DNA of 64,000 nt from Thalassobium sp. R2A62 (GTDB lineage Bacteria > Pseudomonadota > Alphaproteobacteria > Rhodobacterales > Rhodobacteraceae). This document shows, one piece after another, positions 17,930 to 27,256 of the stretch. The DNA is taken from positions 2,484,575-2,548,574 of the forward strand of contig NZ_GG697169.2 in NCBI RefSeq assembly GCF_000161835.1, read 5' to 3'. Both the position numbers and the translations under genes were made by a program. The notes beneath the pieces are model-generated. The model saw only the letters and a list, made by a program, of their open reading frames with translations. It was not told the DNA's origin and did no database searches. The stretch's first letter is position 1; each line of letters opens with the position of its first letter.

Positions 17930-19117
17930 ATGAATTTGCCCAGAAAAGAGCTGTTTCACTTACCAGACGGGATGATCTATCTCGACGGAAATTCGTTGGG
18001 GCCATTGCCTCGTGCGGTGCCTGAGCGTCTGGCGAGTATGCTGCAGGACGAATGGGGTGAGCTGTTGATCACTGGGTGGAACAAGGCGGACTGGATGGCC
18101 CAGCCGTCTCGTGTAGGTGATCGCGTTGGCGGTCTGATTGGCGCACCCACTGGATCAGTCGTTTTGGGCGATACTTTGTCCGTCAAAGTGTATCAGGCCG
18201 TCGCAGCCGCAATCGAGATGCGTCCGGATCGCAAGGTAGTGCTGTCTGATACCGGCAATTTCCCGACCGACCTCTATATGGCGGATGGTCTGCTCAAAAC
18301 GCTAAAGGCGGGCCATGTCCTAAAATTGGCAGAGCCACAGGATGTGATGGACGCGATTGATGAAACTGTTGCGGCAGTGATGCTCACTCAGGTTGATTAC
18401 CGTACCGGGCGACTGCATGACATGGCTGCGATCACTGAAAAAGTACACTCGGTCGGTGCCGTTATGATTTGGGATCTCGCGCATTCCGCAGGCGCGGTGC
18501 CTGTCGATCTAGAAGGTATCAACACCGAGTTTGCCATCGGATGTACGTACAAATATCTAAACGGTGGACCCGGAGCACCAGCGTTCATCTATGTGCGACC
18601 CGATTTGATTGAAACTGTCCGCCCTGCATTGGCAGGATGGCTGGGACACGAGGCGCCATTTGCCTTTGATTTAGATTATCGCCCAGGCAAAGGGATCGAA
18701 CGGATGCGCGTTGGAACACCGCCCGTTATGCAAATCACGGCCCTAGATACTGCGCTTGATGCTTGGGACGGATTGGGAATGGATGAAATTCGCGCGGAAT
18801 CAATCCAATTGTGCGAAACGTTCATTTCCGAGGTTGAGCAGCGCTGTCCGACATTGACGCTTGCTAGCCCAAGGGACCCCGCGGATCGTGGATCTCAGGT
18901 CTCGTTTCACTTTGAAAACGGATACCCTGCGATGCAGGCGATCATTGCGCGCGGCGTGATCGGCGACTTCCGCGCGCCTGATATTATGCGGTTTGGGTTT
19001 ACGCCGCTCTACATCGACGAAAGTGATGTCATCGAAGCTGCAAAAATAATCGAGGACGTCATCAACAACGCCCTATGGGATCTTCCAGAATACAAAACCA
19101 AATCACGTGTGACCTAG
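17930..19117 (+). CDS. kynU: Kynureninase
   Basis: 395 residues. A PLP enzyme that splits kynurenine (or 3-hydroxykynurenine) into anthranilate (or 3-hydroxyanthranilate) and alanine. FHLPDGMIYLDGNSLGPLP is the diagnostic N-terminal block, DLAHSAGAVPVDL holds the PLP-contacting Asp/His, and the Schiff-base lysine lies in GCTYKYLNGGPGAPAF. AGGA nine bases before ATG 17930 supports this start over an out-of-frame ATG at 17923. Its TAG stop shares CTAG with the opposing SnoaL-like gene. No other kynurenine-pathway genes are in the window. Confidence 0.94.
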   Translation: MNLPRKELFHLPDGMIYLDGNSLGPLPRAVPERLASMLQDEWGELLITGWNKADWMAQPSRVGDRVGGLIGAPTGSVVLGDTLSVKVYQAVAAAIEMRPDRKVVLSDTGNFPTDLYMADGLLKTLKAGHVLKLAEPQDVMDAIDETVAAVMLTQVDYRTGRLHDMAAITEKVHSVGAVMIWDLAHSAGAVPVDLEGINTEFAIGCTYKYLNGGPGAPAFIYVRPDLIETVRPALAGWLGHEAPFAFDLDYRPGKGIERMRVGTPPVMQITALDTALDAWDGLGMDEIRAESIQLCETFISEVEQRCPTLTLASPRDPADRGSQVSFHFENGYPAMQAIIARGVIGDFRAPDIMRFGFTPLYIDESDVIEAAKIIEDVINNALWDLPEYKTKSRVT

Positions 19118-19620
19118 GTCTTGGGATCTAGGTTTTCCCAACCGTCCCCGTCAAAGGCATCGACACCCAGCTGCTGCATGACGTGCGGAAAATCGACCAT
19201 GACATAGTTGTCGACGATCTTACCGTCGACGACTTTCCAAAAATCCATATAGCGGATTTCGACGCGTTTCCCTGTAGGCGCGATGCCCATAAACTCGCCC
19301 GCATGAGTTGCTTCTTGGCGACCAAATGCAGCGGCCCATTCACCCATATAGAGGCGCGCTTCGTCGATACAGACTTTGTCAGAGAACGCGGCTTGGAAAG
19401 GCTTTTGCCAGTTGTCTTGAAACTCGCGCAGGCCCGTTTTTGTGCCGCATCCTTGGTTCCCCATCCAGCGAAAGCTCTCGGAAAAGAATTCTCCGATGTC
19501 GGAAATCCGGTGGTCATTTAGCCCATCAACCATGCTTTCAATCACGGCACGTGTCTCTTCGGTCTTGGACATGTCGGTATCGCGGGTCAAAACGGCTTGT
19601 TCTGGTCTGGCGCCTGCCAT
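19114..19620 (-). CDS. SnoaL-like / ester cyclase family protein
   Basis: 168 residues. The central part (ALVESM-type helix, FRWMGNQGCGTKTGL, GEWAAAFGRQEATHAGEFMG, TGKRVEIRYMDFWKVVDGKIV) fits the NTF2-like SnoaL/ester-cyclase family. Such proteins bind small hydrophobic molecules; many are cyclases or isomerases, others have no known activity. AAGGATG six bases before ATG 19620 supports this start; a second start at 19572 (MSKTEE) is possible. It converges on kynU with a four-base stop overlap. Confidence 0.78.
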   Translation of the reverse strand: MAGARPEQAVLTRDTDMSKTEETRAVIESMVDGLNDHRISDIGEFFSESFRWMGNQGCGTKTGLREFQDNWQKPFQAAFSDKVCIDEARLYMGEWAAAFGRQEATHAGEFMGIAPTGKRVEIRYMDFWKVVDGKIVDNYVMVDFPHVMQQLGVDAFDGDGWENLDPKT

Positions 19621-19738
19621 TGGATCATCCTTATTCTAAATGCGTAGGATTTTCGTGCCGTGGAACAGGTGCTGCGTCAATTCTTTAATGACAGGTGACC
19701 GGTTTCCAGATAGCCGCGCACCAACAGAAGGAGCGATG

Positions 19739-20443
19739 ATGACCGAGATTTGGGATGGAATAACACAGGCCTTTTTTCTGGTTGTGTCGTTCGACCCTGA
19801 TCTGGTGTCGATCACTGGCCGGTCCCTGCGCGTGACGGTGACGGCTGTCTTGATTGCTTCTTTGATCGCATTGCCGTTCGGAGCATGGTTGGCAGTGCGT
19901 CGTTTTCGGTTCCGGCGCTGGGCGATAGCCTTGTTGAATGCATTGATGGGTTTGCCGCCAGTTGTGGTCGGATTGATTGTCTATCTCTTGCTCAGCCGTT
20001 CGGGGCCCTTCGGCGTATTAGATTTGTTGTTCACTCCCACAGCAATGATCATTGCGCAGGTTGTGATCATCACACCGCTGATCGCATCAATCGCGCATCA
20101 GGCGCTTCGCGAGCTTTGGGCAGAATACCACGACTTGTTGATTTCGCTTAACACCACGAAATGGCAGCGCATGCAGATTTTGCTTTGGGATGGGCGGCGT
20201 GCATTGATCACGGCCGCCCTGGCTGGCTTTGGCCGTGCCATTGGTGAGGTTGGTGCGATCATGATTGTCGGAGGGAATATCGACAACGTGACCCGCGTCT
20301 TGACGACGGCAATCGCGCTGGAAACTGGCCGCGGTGATTTTGCGTTGGCGCTGGGTCTTGGTTTTGTGCTGATTGGGCTGTCGATCACGGTCAATCTAAT
20401 TATCCACGGGCTGTCACGTACGGAACAAGAGGGGCGCTGGTAG
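19739..20443 (+). CDS. tupB: Tungstate ABC transporter permease
   Basis: 234 residues, about five to six membrane helices. The segment LRELWAEYHDLLISLNTTKWQRM and GFGRAIGEVGAIMIVGGNI form the EAA-type loop contacting the ATPase and are characteristic of TupB. ATG 19739 has AAGGAG at better spacing than the adjacent ATG 19736. The operon order tupB-tupC-tupA is tight. It would import tungstate (or molybdate) for a molybdopterin enzyme, none of which is in the window. Confidence 0.87.
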   Translation: MTEIWDGITQAFFLVVSFDPDLVSITGRSLRVTVTAVLIASLIALPFGAWLAVRRFRFRRWAIALLNALMGLPPVVVGLIVYLLLSRSGPFGVLDLLFTPTAMIIAQVVIITPLIASIAHQALRELWAEYHDLLISLNTTKWQRMQILLWDGRRALITAALAGFGRAIGEVGAIMIVGGNIDNVTRVLTTAIALETGRGDFALALGLGFVLIGLSITVNLIIHGLSRTEQEGRW

Positions 20444-21144
20444 TGGACATTCTGCCCCTTACATTGAGCGGCACGACCGCACGACGGAAATCGAAAACCT
20501 TGGTTGGGCCGATTGATTTGACGATCACCAAGGGCGATTTCGTCATGGTCATGGGACCTAACGGATCTGGTAAGACCAGCCTGTTGCGCTTGATGCACGG
20601 CCTAGAACGGGTGCGCGGTGGGGCAGCAAAGTTCGCAGTCGACGATAGTCTAGCTCAATCGAAACAGAGTTTTGTTTTCCAGAGCCCGACATTGTTGCGT
20701 CGGACGGTTCGCGAGAACGTGGCGCTGCCGTTGAAATTACGCAAGCAACCCGACACGAACCAAGTCGACATTTGGCTAGAGCGCATCGGTTTGACGGCGG
20801 CAGCTGATCAACCCGCGCGCAGCCTGTCCGGCGGTGAAAAACAAAAGCTCGCCCTTGCACGGGCCATGATCACAGACCCGCAACTCTTGTTTCTGGACGA
20901 GCCTTCGGCGAGTTTGGACGGCCAGTCGACCAGAGAGATCGAGGCGATCCTGACCCAAGTGCATGCCAACGGGACAACGGTTGTCATGGCCACTCACGAT
21001 ATGGGCCAAGCGAGGCGACTGGGACAAACGGCCGTATTCATCGTCCAAGGCGAAATTCTAGAACACGGTCCAATGCCTGACTTCTTGGACCATCCGAAAT
21101 CCGCCAGAGCGGGCGCATTTATCGCCGGGGACATTGTCGAATGA
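20443..21144 (+). CDS. tupC: Tungstate ABC transporter ATP-binding protein
   Basis: 233 residues. Walker A GPNGSGKTS, Q-loop VFQSPTLLRRTVRENV, signature LSGGEKQKLALARA, Walker B LLFLDEPSASLD and switch MATHDMGQARR are intact. Cytoplasmic ATPase of the tup importer. Translation begins at GTG 20443, whose first base is the last base of the tupB stop (TAGTG), so the two are translationally coupled. Confidence 0.88.
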   Translation: MDILPLTLSGTTARRKSKTLVGPIDLTITKGDFVMVMGPNGSGKTSLLRLMHGLERVRGGAAKFAVDDSLAQSKQSFVFQSPTLLRRTVRENVALPLKLRKQPDTNQVDIWLERIGLTAAADQPARSLSGGEKQKLALARAMITDPQLLFLDEPSASLDGQSTREIEAILTQVHANGTTVVMATHDMGQARRLGQTAVFIVQGEILEHGPMPDFLDHPKSARAGAFIAGDIVE

Positions 21145-21941
21145 AAACACTCACAGCAGCGCTCGTATGGCTTGTATGCTCCAGCGCCGTGTCCGCCGAT
21201 AGTTTGCGCCTTGCGGTTACCACTTCTTTTGAAAATTCGGGGTTGGCAGATGTGTTGCTGCCAGCGATCAAACGAGAGCTTGATTTGAATGTTGAGCTCT
21301 TGGTCGTTGGAACAGGACAAGCTTTGCGCTTGGGCCAAGCAGGTGACGTGGATGCGCTCTTGGTTCATGCACCGAGCGCCGAGGCCGCCTTTGTCGCGTC
21401 GGGCCACGGTGCGTCGCGTCGCGAAATCATGTACAACGATTTTATCGTTCTGGGCCCAAAGAATGATCCTGGGCAAATTTCACAATCACACTCTGCGAGC
21501 CAAGCCTTTGTAGCACTGGCAAAGGGCAGTGCCCCATTTGTCAGTCGTGGCGACGACAGCGGCACCCACAAAGCTGAGCGCGCTTTATGGGAAAATTCTG
21601 ATTTGGAGATAGAAGAGTTTGGGCCATGGTATCTTGAAACTGGATCGGGAATGGGGGCTGCTCTCAACACGGCGTCTGCGATGGGGGCTTATGTTCTTTC
21701 TGATCGCGCGAGCTGGCTCAATTTTGGAAATCAAGACGATCTAGAAATTGTGTTCCAAGGTGACGCGGCCCTGTTCAATCAGTACAGTTTTATCGCCGTA
21801 GATCCGACGCGTCATGACCATGTAAAATTCAAACTTGCTAATAACCTGGAGGACTGGCTGGTTGGTGAGAGCGCTCGTGAATTGGTCGACTCTTACGAGC
21901 TGAATGGCGCTCGTCTCTTTACGCACAATGCCAAATTCTAA
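21141..21941 (+). CDS. tupA: Tungstate-binding periplasmic protein
   Basis: 266 residues with a signal peptide of about 19 residues (ending VSADS). LAVTTSFENSGLADVLLP is the TupA oxyanion-binding block, and LLVVGTGQALRLGQAGDVDALLVH and VSRGDDSGTHKAE are further ligand-site segments of this family. The ATG overlaps the tupC stop as ATGA. Its TAA stop overlaps the TAG stop of the opposing epimerase gene. Tungstate rather than molybdate is inferred from family resemblance only. Confidence 0.88.
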   Translation: MKTLTAALVWLVCSSAVSADSLRLAVTTSFENSGLADVLLPAIKRELDLNVELLVVGTGQALRLGQAGDVDALLVHAPSAEAAFVASGHGASRREIMYNDFIVLGPKNDPGQISQSHSASQAFVALAKGSAPFVSRGDDSGTHKAERALWENSDLEIEEFGPWYLETGSGMGAALNTASAMGAYVLSDRASWLNFGNQDDLEIVFQGDAALFNQYSFIAVDPTRHDHVKFKLANNLEDWLVGESARELVDSYELNGARLFTHNAKF

Positions 21942-22951
21942 ATTAGGTAATAATCGCGATACCAAGCTACGAATTTTGCCGCCCCGTCGCGGATGTTCGT
22001 GTTTGGGCTGTAGCCAGTCAAACGCTTGAGCAGTGACGCATCTGCCCACGTTGCCGGCACGTCGCCGGGCTGCATGTCCATATAGTTCCGCTTAGCCTTA
22101 ACACCTGCGGCGTCTTCGATCGCTTCGATAAAGTCCAGCAGGCGTACCTTTTCAGAATTGCCGATGTTCACGACGCGGAATGGTGCAACTGGGCTGAGGC
22201 TATCGCCTTCTTCGATGTCTTCTGCGGTCTCCGGTCGAACAGGCGGTACGTCGACCAACAGTCCGATGCCGCGTACGAGATCCTCGACGTACGTGAAGTC
22301 CCGATACATGTCGCCGTGATTGTAGATGTCGATTTCATGGCCCTCTAGGATACCTTTGGTAAACTTATGGGGCGCCATATCGGGGCGACCCCACGGGCCA
22401 TAAACCGTAAAGAAACGAAACATCGTAACGGGTAGGTTGTGTAGGTGGGCATAAGAATGCCCCATCGCCTCGTTCGCCTTTTTCGTCGCTGCATAGATCG
22501 TCATTGGCAGGTCTGCTTTGTGCGTCTCGGCATAAGGCATCTGTGTGTTTGCGCCATAAACGCTCGAGGTCGATGCCATCAGTAAGTGATCGACACCCAG
22601 CTCGCGGGCGCACTCCATAACGTTGAATGTACCGATCAGATTGGTGTTCACATAAGCACGCGGATTTTCGAGGCTATAGCGAACACCAGCTTGGGCCGCG
22701 AGGTGCACGATCACGTCCGGCTTGGCGTCCATCATTAGATCATGTAGAGCATCAAAATCTTCGAGCTGGCCTTCGACGCAAGAGAAGTTCGCATTTTGCA
22801 ATAGAATCTGGTGCCGGCGTTTTTTCAGATCAACGTCGTAGTAATCTGACATCCCGTCAAAGCCGACGACGCGGTGCCCCATGTCCAACAGAACTTTGGC
22901 CAAGTGAAATCCGATGAACCCTGCGGTTCCGGTAATAAGTACGGTCTTCAT
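21938..22951 (-). CDS. UDP-glucuronate 4-epimerase-like NAD-dependent epimerase
   Basis: 337 residues, an extended short-chain dehydrogenase. NAD site TGTAGFIGFHLA (residues 7-18), catalytic serine in STSSVYG and Tyr-x3-Lys in YAATKKAN. FTVYGPWGRPDMA and YRDFTYVEDLVRGI are typical of GalE-like sugar nucleotide epimerases converting UDP-glucuronate to UDP-galacturonate, used for surface polysaccharides. No other polysaccharide genes are nearby. The start MKTVLITG directly begins the Rossmann fold. Confidence 0.88.
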   Translation of the reverse strand: MKTVLITGTAGFIGFHLAKVLLDMGHRVVGFDGMSDYYDVDLKKRRHQILLQNANFSCVEGQLEDFDALHDLMMDAKPDVIVHLAAQAGVRYSLENPRAYVNTNLIGTFNVMECARELGVDHLLMASTSSVYGANTQMPYAETHKADLPMTIYAATKKANEAMGHSYAHLHNLPVTMFRFFTVYGPWGRPDMAPHKFTKGILEGHEIDIYNHGDMYRDFTYVEDLVRGIGLLVDVPPVRPETAEDIEEGDSLSPVAPFRVVNIGNSEKVRLLDFIEAIEDAAGVKAKRNYMDMQPGDVPATWADASLLKRLTGYSPNTNIRDGAAKFVAWYRDYYLI

Positions 22952-22954
22952 AAC

Positions 22955-23521
22955 CTACAGCCCTTCGTTTGCAATTTCACGAGCTAGGTCACGAACGGCT
23001 GTGGCGCGCGCTAATGCAATCGATTGAGCCCCGCCTTCTGTCGAATAGGGAGTGGTGATCTCAAATCGGTGCGAATTCTCGCGCCCTTCGCCGCTTGGGC
23101 TAGTGACGAAATACTGACCGGATAATCGGAACTCGCCCGTATTTCCGGCGACCATTTCTTCGACGCGAACGTCAATTTGCGCGTTGGGGCGTTCTTCAAA
23201 CGGCCAAGGTTCGCCAGCGACACGTGCACGCGTGATTTCAGACAGAGTGCGTGACAGGTTCAATGACATCGCGCGCGATGGCTCGTCAGCCCAGAGCAAG
23301 TCTGGGTTTGAGACCAGCGCGCCCTCGGCTGTTTCGGTAAAGATCTCTTCGTCGCTGGCATAGCTGGGCAACGTGATTGCGCGAACTTCGACAGTGGAAA
23401 CAGAGACCCCAATACGAGCACCCGCATCAACAGTGGGGACAGCGTAGCGCAGGGTTGGTTCACTCGAGCTACAAGCGGTTACAAGAGCAATCATTACAAA
23501 ATGTAGGATGCGAGTAGTCAT
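22955..23521 (-). CDS. pqiC: PqiC-type outer-membrane lipoprotein
   Basis: 188 residues. The N-terminus MTTRILHFVMIALVTACSSS is a lipoprotein signal with the lipobox VTAC, and Ser after Cys favours outer-membrane sorting. The rest (TLRYAVPTVDAGA, later VRVEEMVAGNTGEFRLSGQY) fits the ABC-type transport auxiliary lipoprotein family containing PqiC. In E. coli PqiC joins the PqiB tube to the outer membrane. It begins directly after the pqiB stop. Confidence 0.84.
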   Translation of the reverse strand: MTTRILHFVMIALVTACSSSEPTLRYAVPTVDAGARIGVSVSTVEVRAITLPSYASDEEIFTETAEGALVSNPDLLWADEPSRAMSLNLSRTLSEITRARVAGEPWPFEERPNAQIDVRVEEMVAGNTGEFRLSGQYFVTSPSGEGRENSHRFEITTPYSTEGGAQSIALARATAVRDLAREIANEGL

Positions 23522-25909
23522 CTAACGTCCAGTCAAAAGCGAATTGGGCCGACGCTCGATTGCGCGGGCAAGTGAAGTCACGGCATCAGCCGCTGCTTGG
23601 ATATCACGCAATGCCGTGCGTGCCTCGTAGTTCAACGTAGAGTCTTCGTCGAGGCCGGACAACGTCGTTTCGGCTTGTGCCAGCACGCGGTTCAATCGGC
23701 TAACCAAGGCGGGCAATTCATCGGCTGCGGTTTGAACCGATTTGGCTGCATCACTTGCTGCGGCCAGTGTTGTGTTTGCATTTTCGATAACGCCGCCATC
23801 GCGCAGCTCGCCCATAATCGTGGTAAGCTCTGCCAAAGCATCGTTTAGTTCAGCAGGAAGCTCGCGGGCGTCTGGCGTATCGATCAATCGGGTCGCCGCG
23901 CTGAGGAAGGTATTAACTTCATCGATGACTTGGTCGACAGGCATATCGCGGACGCGCTCGGACAACTGGGTCAGATTACTAATGAGTGCTGGCAAGTCGG
24001 ACGCCGCATCTTGAACTTGGGACGCAGCTTGGCCCGCTTGCTCGATTGCAGTCACTAACTTGGCGGAACCGTCTTCTGCGTTGATCCCTGAGACAAGTGT
24101 ATTGATCTCAGCCAATGCCAATTTCAGCTCGTTGGGCAGTGCCTGCACGCCTTCCAAAGCGAAATAGTTGTTGGTTGTTTGGATCAGTCGCGATCCTTCC
24201 GTTATCAACTCTTCGAGCGGTAAATCATTAGCTGTGGCTACGAGTGCGTCGATTTGAGAAATCAAATCAGGTAGGCGCTGCAGCGATTCATCTGCCGATG
24301 TTGCCGCCTGTCCAACGGCCTCCACTGCGAAAACGATACGATTAACAGCGTCTTGCTCTTCAAGCTGGCTGAGTATGCTTTGTACATCGGTGACAGCCGA
24401 CGTCAGCGCAGTGGCCGTCTCCCCGATTTGCGCAGGCAATGCCTGCACTTCATCGGATCCAATTACCCCGCGTGCATCACCAACAAGCCTAAGGATTTCG
24501 CCAGGGACAGCGTTCAGGTCATCACCAGCAAGCAAGGTCGTGCCTGCATCAAGCGCACTGATTGCGGATTGCAAGACCTCTTCAATTGGCAGGTTGTTGA
24601 TCCTCTCAAAAACGCCCTCGGCTGTCGCAGCTACATCAGCAATGTCAGATCCGGTTGTTGGGAAAACAGGGAAGGGGATACCGCCCCGGTCGATCGATGC
24701 TGGTGCGGGGGCATTGAGCAAAGCAAACTCAACCTTTAGGCCGCCCGTAAAGATGTTTGCAGAAGCGAGCCGTGCCCTCAGCCCAGCAGAGACGCGATCT
24801 TCGAGAAAATCTAACGTTTCAGAGACTGAGATTTGATCGCCCAAGCCCATCTTGCTGGACCGCAAGGCCATTGTTGCTAGCAGCCTGACGCGGGTATCGC
24901 CAAAGGTATCGGGATCGACTAAACCAGTGATGCCGGTTACCTCGCCAATGCTGACGCCGTTCAATTCGACAGGGGCGCCAACGATTAGACCGCTGGCGTT
25001 GTCGTCAAACACCACCGAAAGCTGAAGCAACGCATCTGAATCAGGATCGGCAAAGACGCTGGCACGCGCGAGGTTTTCGTCTTGGTAAAGACGGAAGATT
25101 GTCTCGTCCTCGACCATCTCGCCGCCGGAAATGATAGTGTCAAAAGTGATACCGCCAGACAGCAGCGATGCGAGAGATTGAAAGTCAACGTCAGCGCCAT
25201 CAGCGCCAATCGAAAAGGTAAAGCCTGAAGTATCCCAAAACCTTGTCGACGTATTGATCAGGTCGTTGTAAGGGGCTTCGATAAACGCATCAGCAATTGA
25301 TGAAATACCGTCAGGTGCGATGCGCGAATTCGAAATCCTGCCAACCTCGATCCCTTTGTATAGGATCGGCGTACCGTCTGAGAGACCTTCACCAGCAGTC
25401 GTCCGCAAAGCAATCTGGACACCTTCTTGGCCCGGTCGAATGAGAGGCGCCTTGTCGTCACCTTCAAAAAAATAGCGAATACCATCGGGTTGGTTGTCCC
25501 AAGTTGCCTCGATGAAAACACCGGACAATACGGTTTCGAGCCCTGTAACACCCCGCGTGGTGACCTCGGGACTAACGATCCAAAACTGTGCATCGCCGTC
25601 TGCGAACCGCGCGACATCGTTCTTTAGCCGGACCGTCACTATCACTTTGCTCAAGTCATCAGTGAAACCGACTTTGGCGACCCTTCCTATGGTGACATCT
25701 CGATATTTTACCTCGGTCTCACCCTCTTGGACGCCTGATGCATCATTAAAGGTGATCTCGATCAACGGGCCGCGAGAGCTATAATTTTGCCAAGCCAGAA
25801 CCAGTGAAATCAGAAGAGCTGCGAACGGAATAATCCACACGATCGAGGCCCGCTCCCAAATGCTTGCACGGGCAGGCTTGATTTGAATCTCTGGCGCTTG
25901 GTCACTCAC
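23522..25909 (-). CDS. pqiB: PqiB-type MCE protein with extended repeat tail
   Basis: 795 residues, clearly longer than the roughly 550 of E. coli PqiB. One membrane anchor (about 22-42) is followed by three MCE (MlaD-like) domains: about 45-150, 160-270 and 290-400. Each carries a G-x-V/T-x-V-x-Y/L-x-G/D-type strand such as VKYRDVTIGRV, ILYKGIEVGRI and VELNGVSIGEV. The tail 440-750 consists of three diverged tandem repeats of 93-123 residues, each with P-[IVL]-[ED]-[EQ]-[VL], LP-x-E/Q-[LI] and LP-[DA]-L-[IV]-S elements. PqiB stacks its MCE rings into a periplasm-spanning lipid tunnel; the repeats probably extend its helical needle. The start overlaps pqiA by eight bases. Confidence 0.9.
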   Translation of the reverse strand: MSDQAPEIQIKPARASIWERASIVWIIPFAALLISLVLAWQNYSSRGPLIEITFNDASGVQEGETEVKYRDVTIGRVAKVGFTDDLSKVIVTVRLKNDVARFADGDAQFWIVSPEVTTRGVTGLETVLSGVFIEATWDNQPDGIRYFFEGDDKAPLIRPGQEGVQIALRTTAGEGLSDGTPILYKGIEVGRISNSRIAPDGISSIADAFIEAPYNDLINTSTRFWDTSGFTFSIGADGADVDFQSLASLLSGGITFDTIISGGEMVEDETIFRLYQDENLARASVFADPDSDALLQLSVVFDDNASGLIVGAPVELNGVSIGEVTGITGLVDPDTFGDTRVRLLATMALRSSKMGLGDQISVSETLDFLEDRVSAGLRARLASANIFTGGLKVEFALLNAPAPASIDRGGIPFPVFPTTGSDIADVAATAEGVFERINNLPIEEVLQSAISALDAGTTLLAGDDLNAVPGEILRLVGDARGVIGSDEVQALPAQIGETATALTSAVTDVQSILSQLEEQDAVNRIVFAVEAVGQAATSADESLQRLPDLISQIDALVATANDLPLEELITEGSRLIQTTNNYFALEGVQALPNELKLALAEINTLVSGINAEDGSAKLVTAIEQAGQAASQVQDAASDLPALISNLTQLSERVRDMPVDQVIDEVNTFLSAATRLIDTPDARELPAELNDALAELTTIMGELRDGGVIENANTTLAAASDAAKSVQTAADELPALVSRLNRVLAQAETTLSGLDEDSTLNYEARTALRDIQAAADAVTSLARAIERRPNSLLTGR

Positions 25910-26552
25910 TTACTTTTTCCTCTTCGATCCGGTCCCAGATCATCCGACTGTCAAAACTCTGCGCAGCGAGCATGGTAAAAATGACGGACAACGCAAATGC
26001 CAATGCGGCTGGTCCGGGTTGAATAGACGCAACGCTTCCTAGCTGCACCAAAGCAGAGGTGATAGCCACCACAAACACGTCAATCATTGACCATCGGCCA
26101 ATGTATTCGACGATTTCGAACAGGACGTGCCGGTGGTGCCCGGGTAGATTTGATGCTCGTTTTGCGCCCAGCGCAAGAAAAGCAACTGCGATAAATTTCC
26201 CAACTGGGATAAGAACACTGGCAAATAGAATGATCGCCGCCACGCCCCTGTCACCATTGGTGAAGAGATCAATGGCACCCCCGATGATCGTAGATTCTTC
26301 TTCTGAGAACAGCGTTTTTGTGCGCAAAATTGGATATAGATTGGCCGGAATGTAGGCCAAAACACCCGCAATCCACCAAGCCCAAACACGGCTGAGGCTT
26401 TTGGGATCACGAGAGGTCAGCGTCGCGCCGCAACGACCGCACACTGCAGTATCGATACTCCAGACGCGAGCACAATGCGTGCACCCGACAAGACCCGCCT
26501 CGCGTGCGGTCAATGTTATGTTGTCTGTTCCAGAGATGACCAAACCGTCCAT
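25902..26552 (-). CDS. pqiA: PqiA domain protein, C-terminal half
   Basis: 216 residues. A four-cysteine knuckle (CTHC and CGRC) precedes about four membrane helices. This matches the second half of the 417-residue E. coli PqiA, an inner-membrane partner of the PqiB/PqiC lipid-transport system. WSMIDVFVVAITSALVQLG is a typical PqiA segment. Here it is a separate gene, overlapping the first-half gene by 37 bases. No good Shine-Dalgarno sequence precedes ATG 26552, so translation may depend on coupling. Confidence 0.85.
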   Translation of the reverse strand: MDGLVISGTDNITLTAREAGLVGCTHCARVWSIDTAVCGRCGATLTSRDPKSLSRVWAWWIAGVLAYIPANLYPILRTKTLFSEEESTIIGGAIDLFTNGDRGVAAIILFASVLIPVGKFIAVAFLALGAKRASNLPGHHRHVLFEIVEYIGRWSMIDVFVVAITSALVQLGSVASIQPGPAALAFALSVIFTMLAAQSFDSRMIWDRIEEEKVSE

Positions 26553-27130
26553 TTACAAAGAAAACTATCTTGAAAAACGTTTATCAAAACGAGTGCTGAA
26601 AACATCCATAATGCTGGACCGAAATCTACTGTCGCTAGGTCGACAATTTTGACTAATGCGATCGCGCACCCCAGAACAAAAATTTCCGCCATTGCCCAAG
26701 GGCGCAGCGTCTCTGACCATCGAAACGCGCGGGCCGCGTGAGGCCGAACATTTCGATTCAAGACGACTGGTCCAACGGCATAGATGACCAAGAGCGCGCG
26801 CAGTAAAGGTATCACAATGATCAGGGAAGCTACAGCCAAGACCAAAGGCAACCCAATGCCGTGAGCAAAGATAAGAGCCACATCAAACACTGAACTTGAG
26901 TTTCCCAAGCCCGACCGTTCGATGTGCAAAAATGGTAAAAAGAGTGCGCCGATCAGCAGAATGGAGACTGAGATCGACAAGGCGACCATTCGCACTGACG
27001 CCCCAACTCTAGGAGCGATCAGCACAGAATGACAACGATGGCAGACCGCACGCTCACCCGTCTTGGGGCGTGCAGCACGGTACAACGCGTCGCATCGTGG
27101 GCAGGCGATGAGATGCTCAAATTCGCTCAT
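26516..27130 (-). CDS. pqiA: PqiA domain protein, N-terminal half
   Basis: 204 residues. The N-terminal zinc-ribbon-like CPRC and CHRC pair is followed by about four membrane helices; PWAMAEIFVLGCAIALVKI corresponds to the conserved PqiA segment. First gene of pqiA-pqiA-pqiB-pqiC. Together with the following gene it makes up one full PqiA, so PqiA is split into two half-size subunits. The intergenic region to motB (27131-27256) must contain its promoter. Confidence 0.85.
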   Translation of the reverse strand: MSEFEHLIACPRCDALYRAARPKTGERAVCHRCHSVLIAPRVGASVRMVALSISVSILLIGALFLPFLHIERSGLGNSSSVFDVALIFAHGIGLPLVLAVASLIIVIPLLRALLVIYAVGPVVLNRNVRPHAARAFRWSETLRPWAMAEIFVLGCAIALVKIVDLATVDFGPALWMFSALVLINVFQDSFLCKWTVWSSLEQTT

Positions 27131-27256
27131 AATTCCAAGTGTACATGAGTCAAATCCAAGACAACAGAGGCGGGCTTCCTTTCGTGAAAATTTGAAAGGT
27201 TAACGGCACTTTTACAGTCTTTGAGTAAACAGAGGGTGGGAAAATGAGGTGGTAAG

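Noticed and set aside
17923-17970. Alternative kynU start at ATG 17923 whose first residues (MRDEFAQKRA) faintly resemble other kynureninase N-termini, hinting at a frameshift.
   Set aside because: The start at 17930 has a properly spaced AGGA and a complete family N-terminus at full length, so no frameshift is needed.
19621-19738. Molybdenum-cofactor or tungsten-cofactor riboswitch before tupB.
   Set aside because: None of the conserved elements could be found in the 118 bases.
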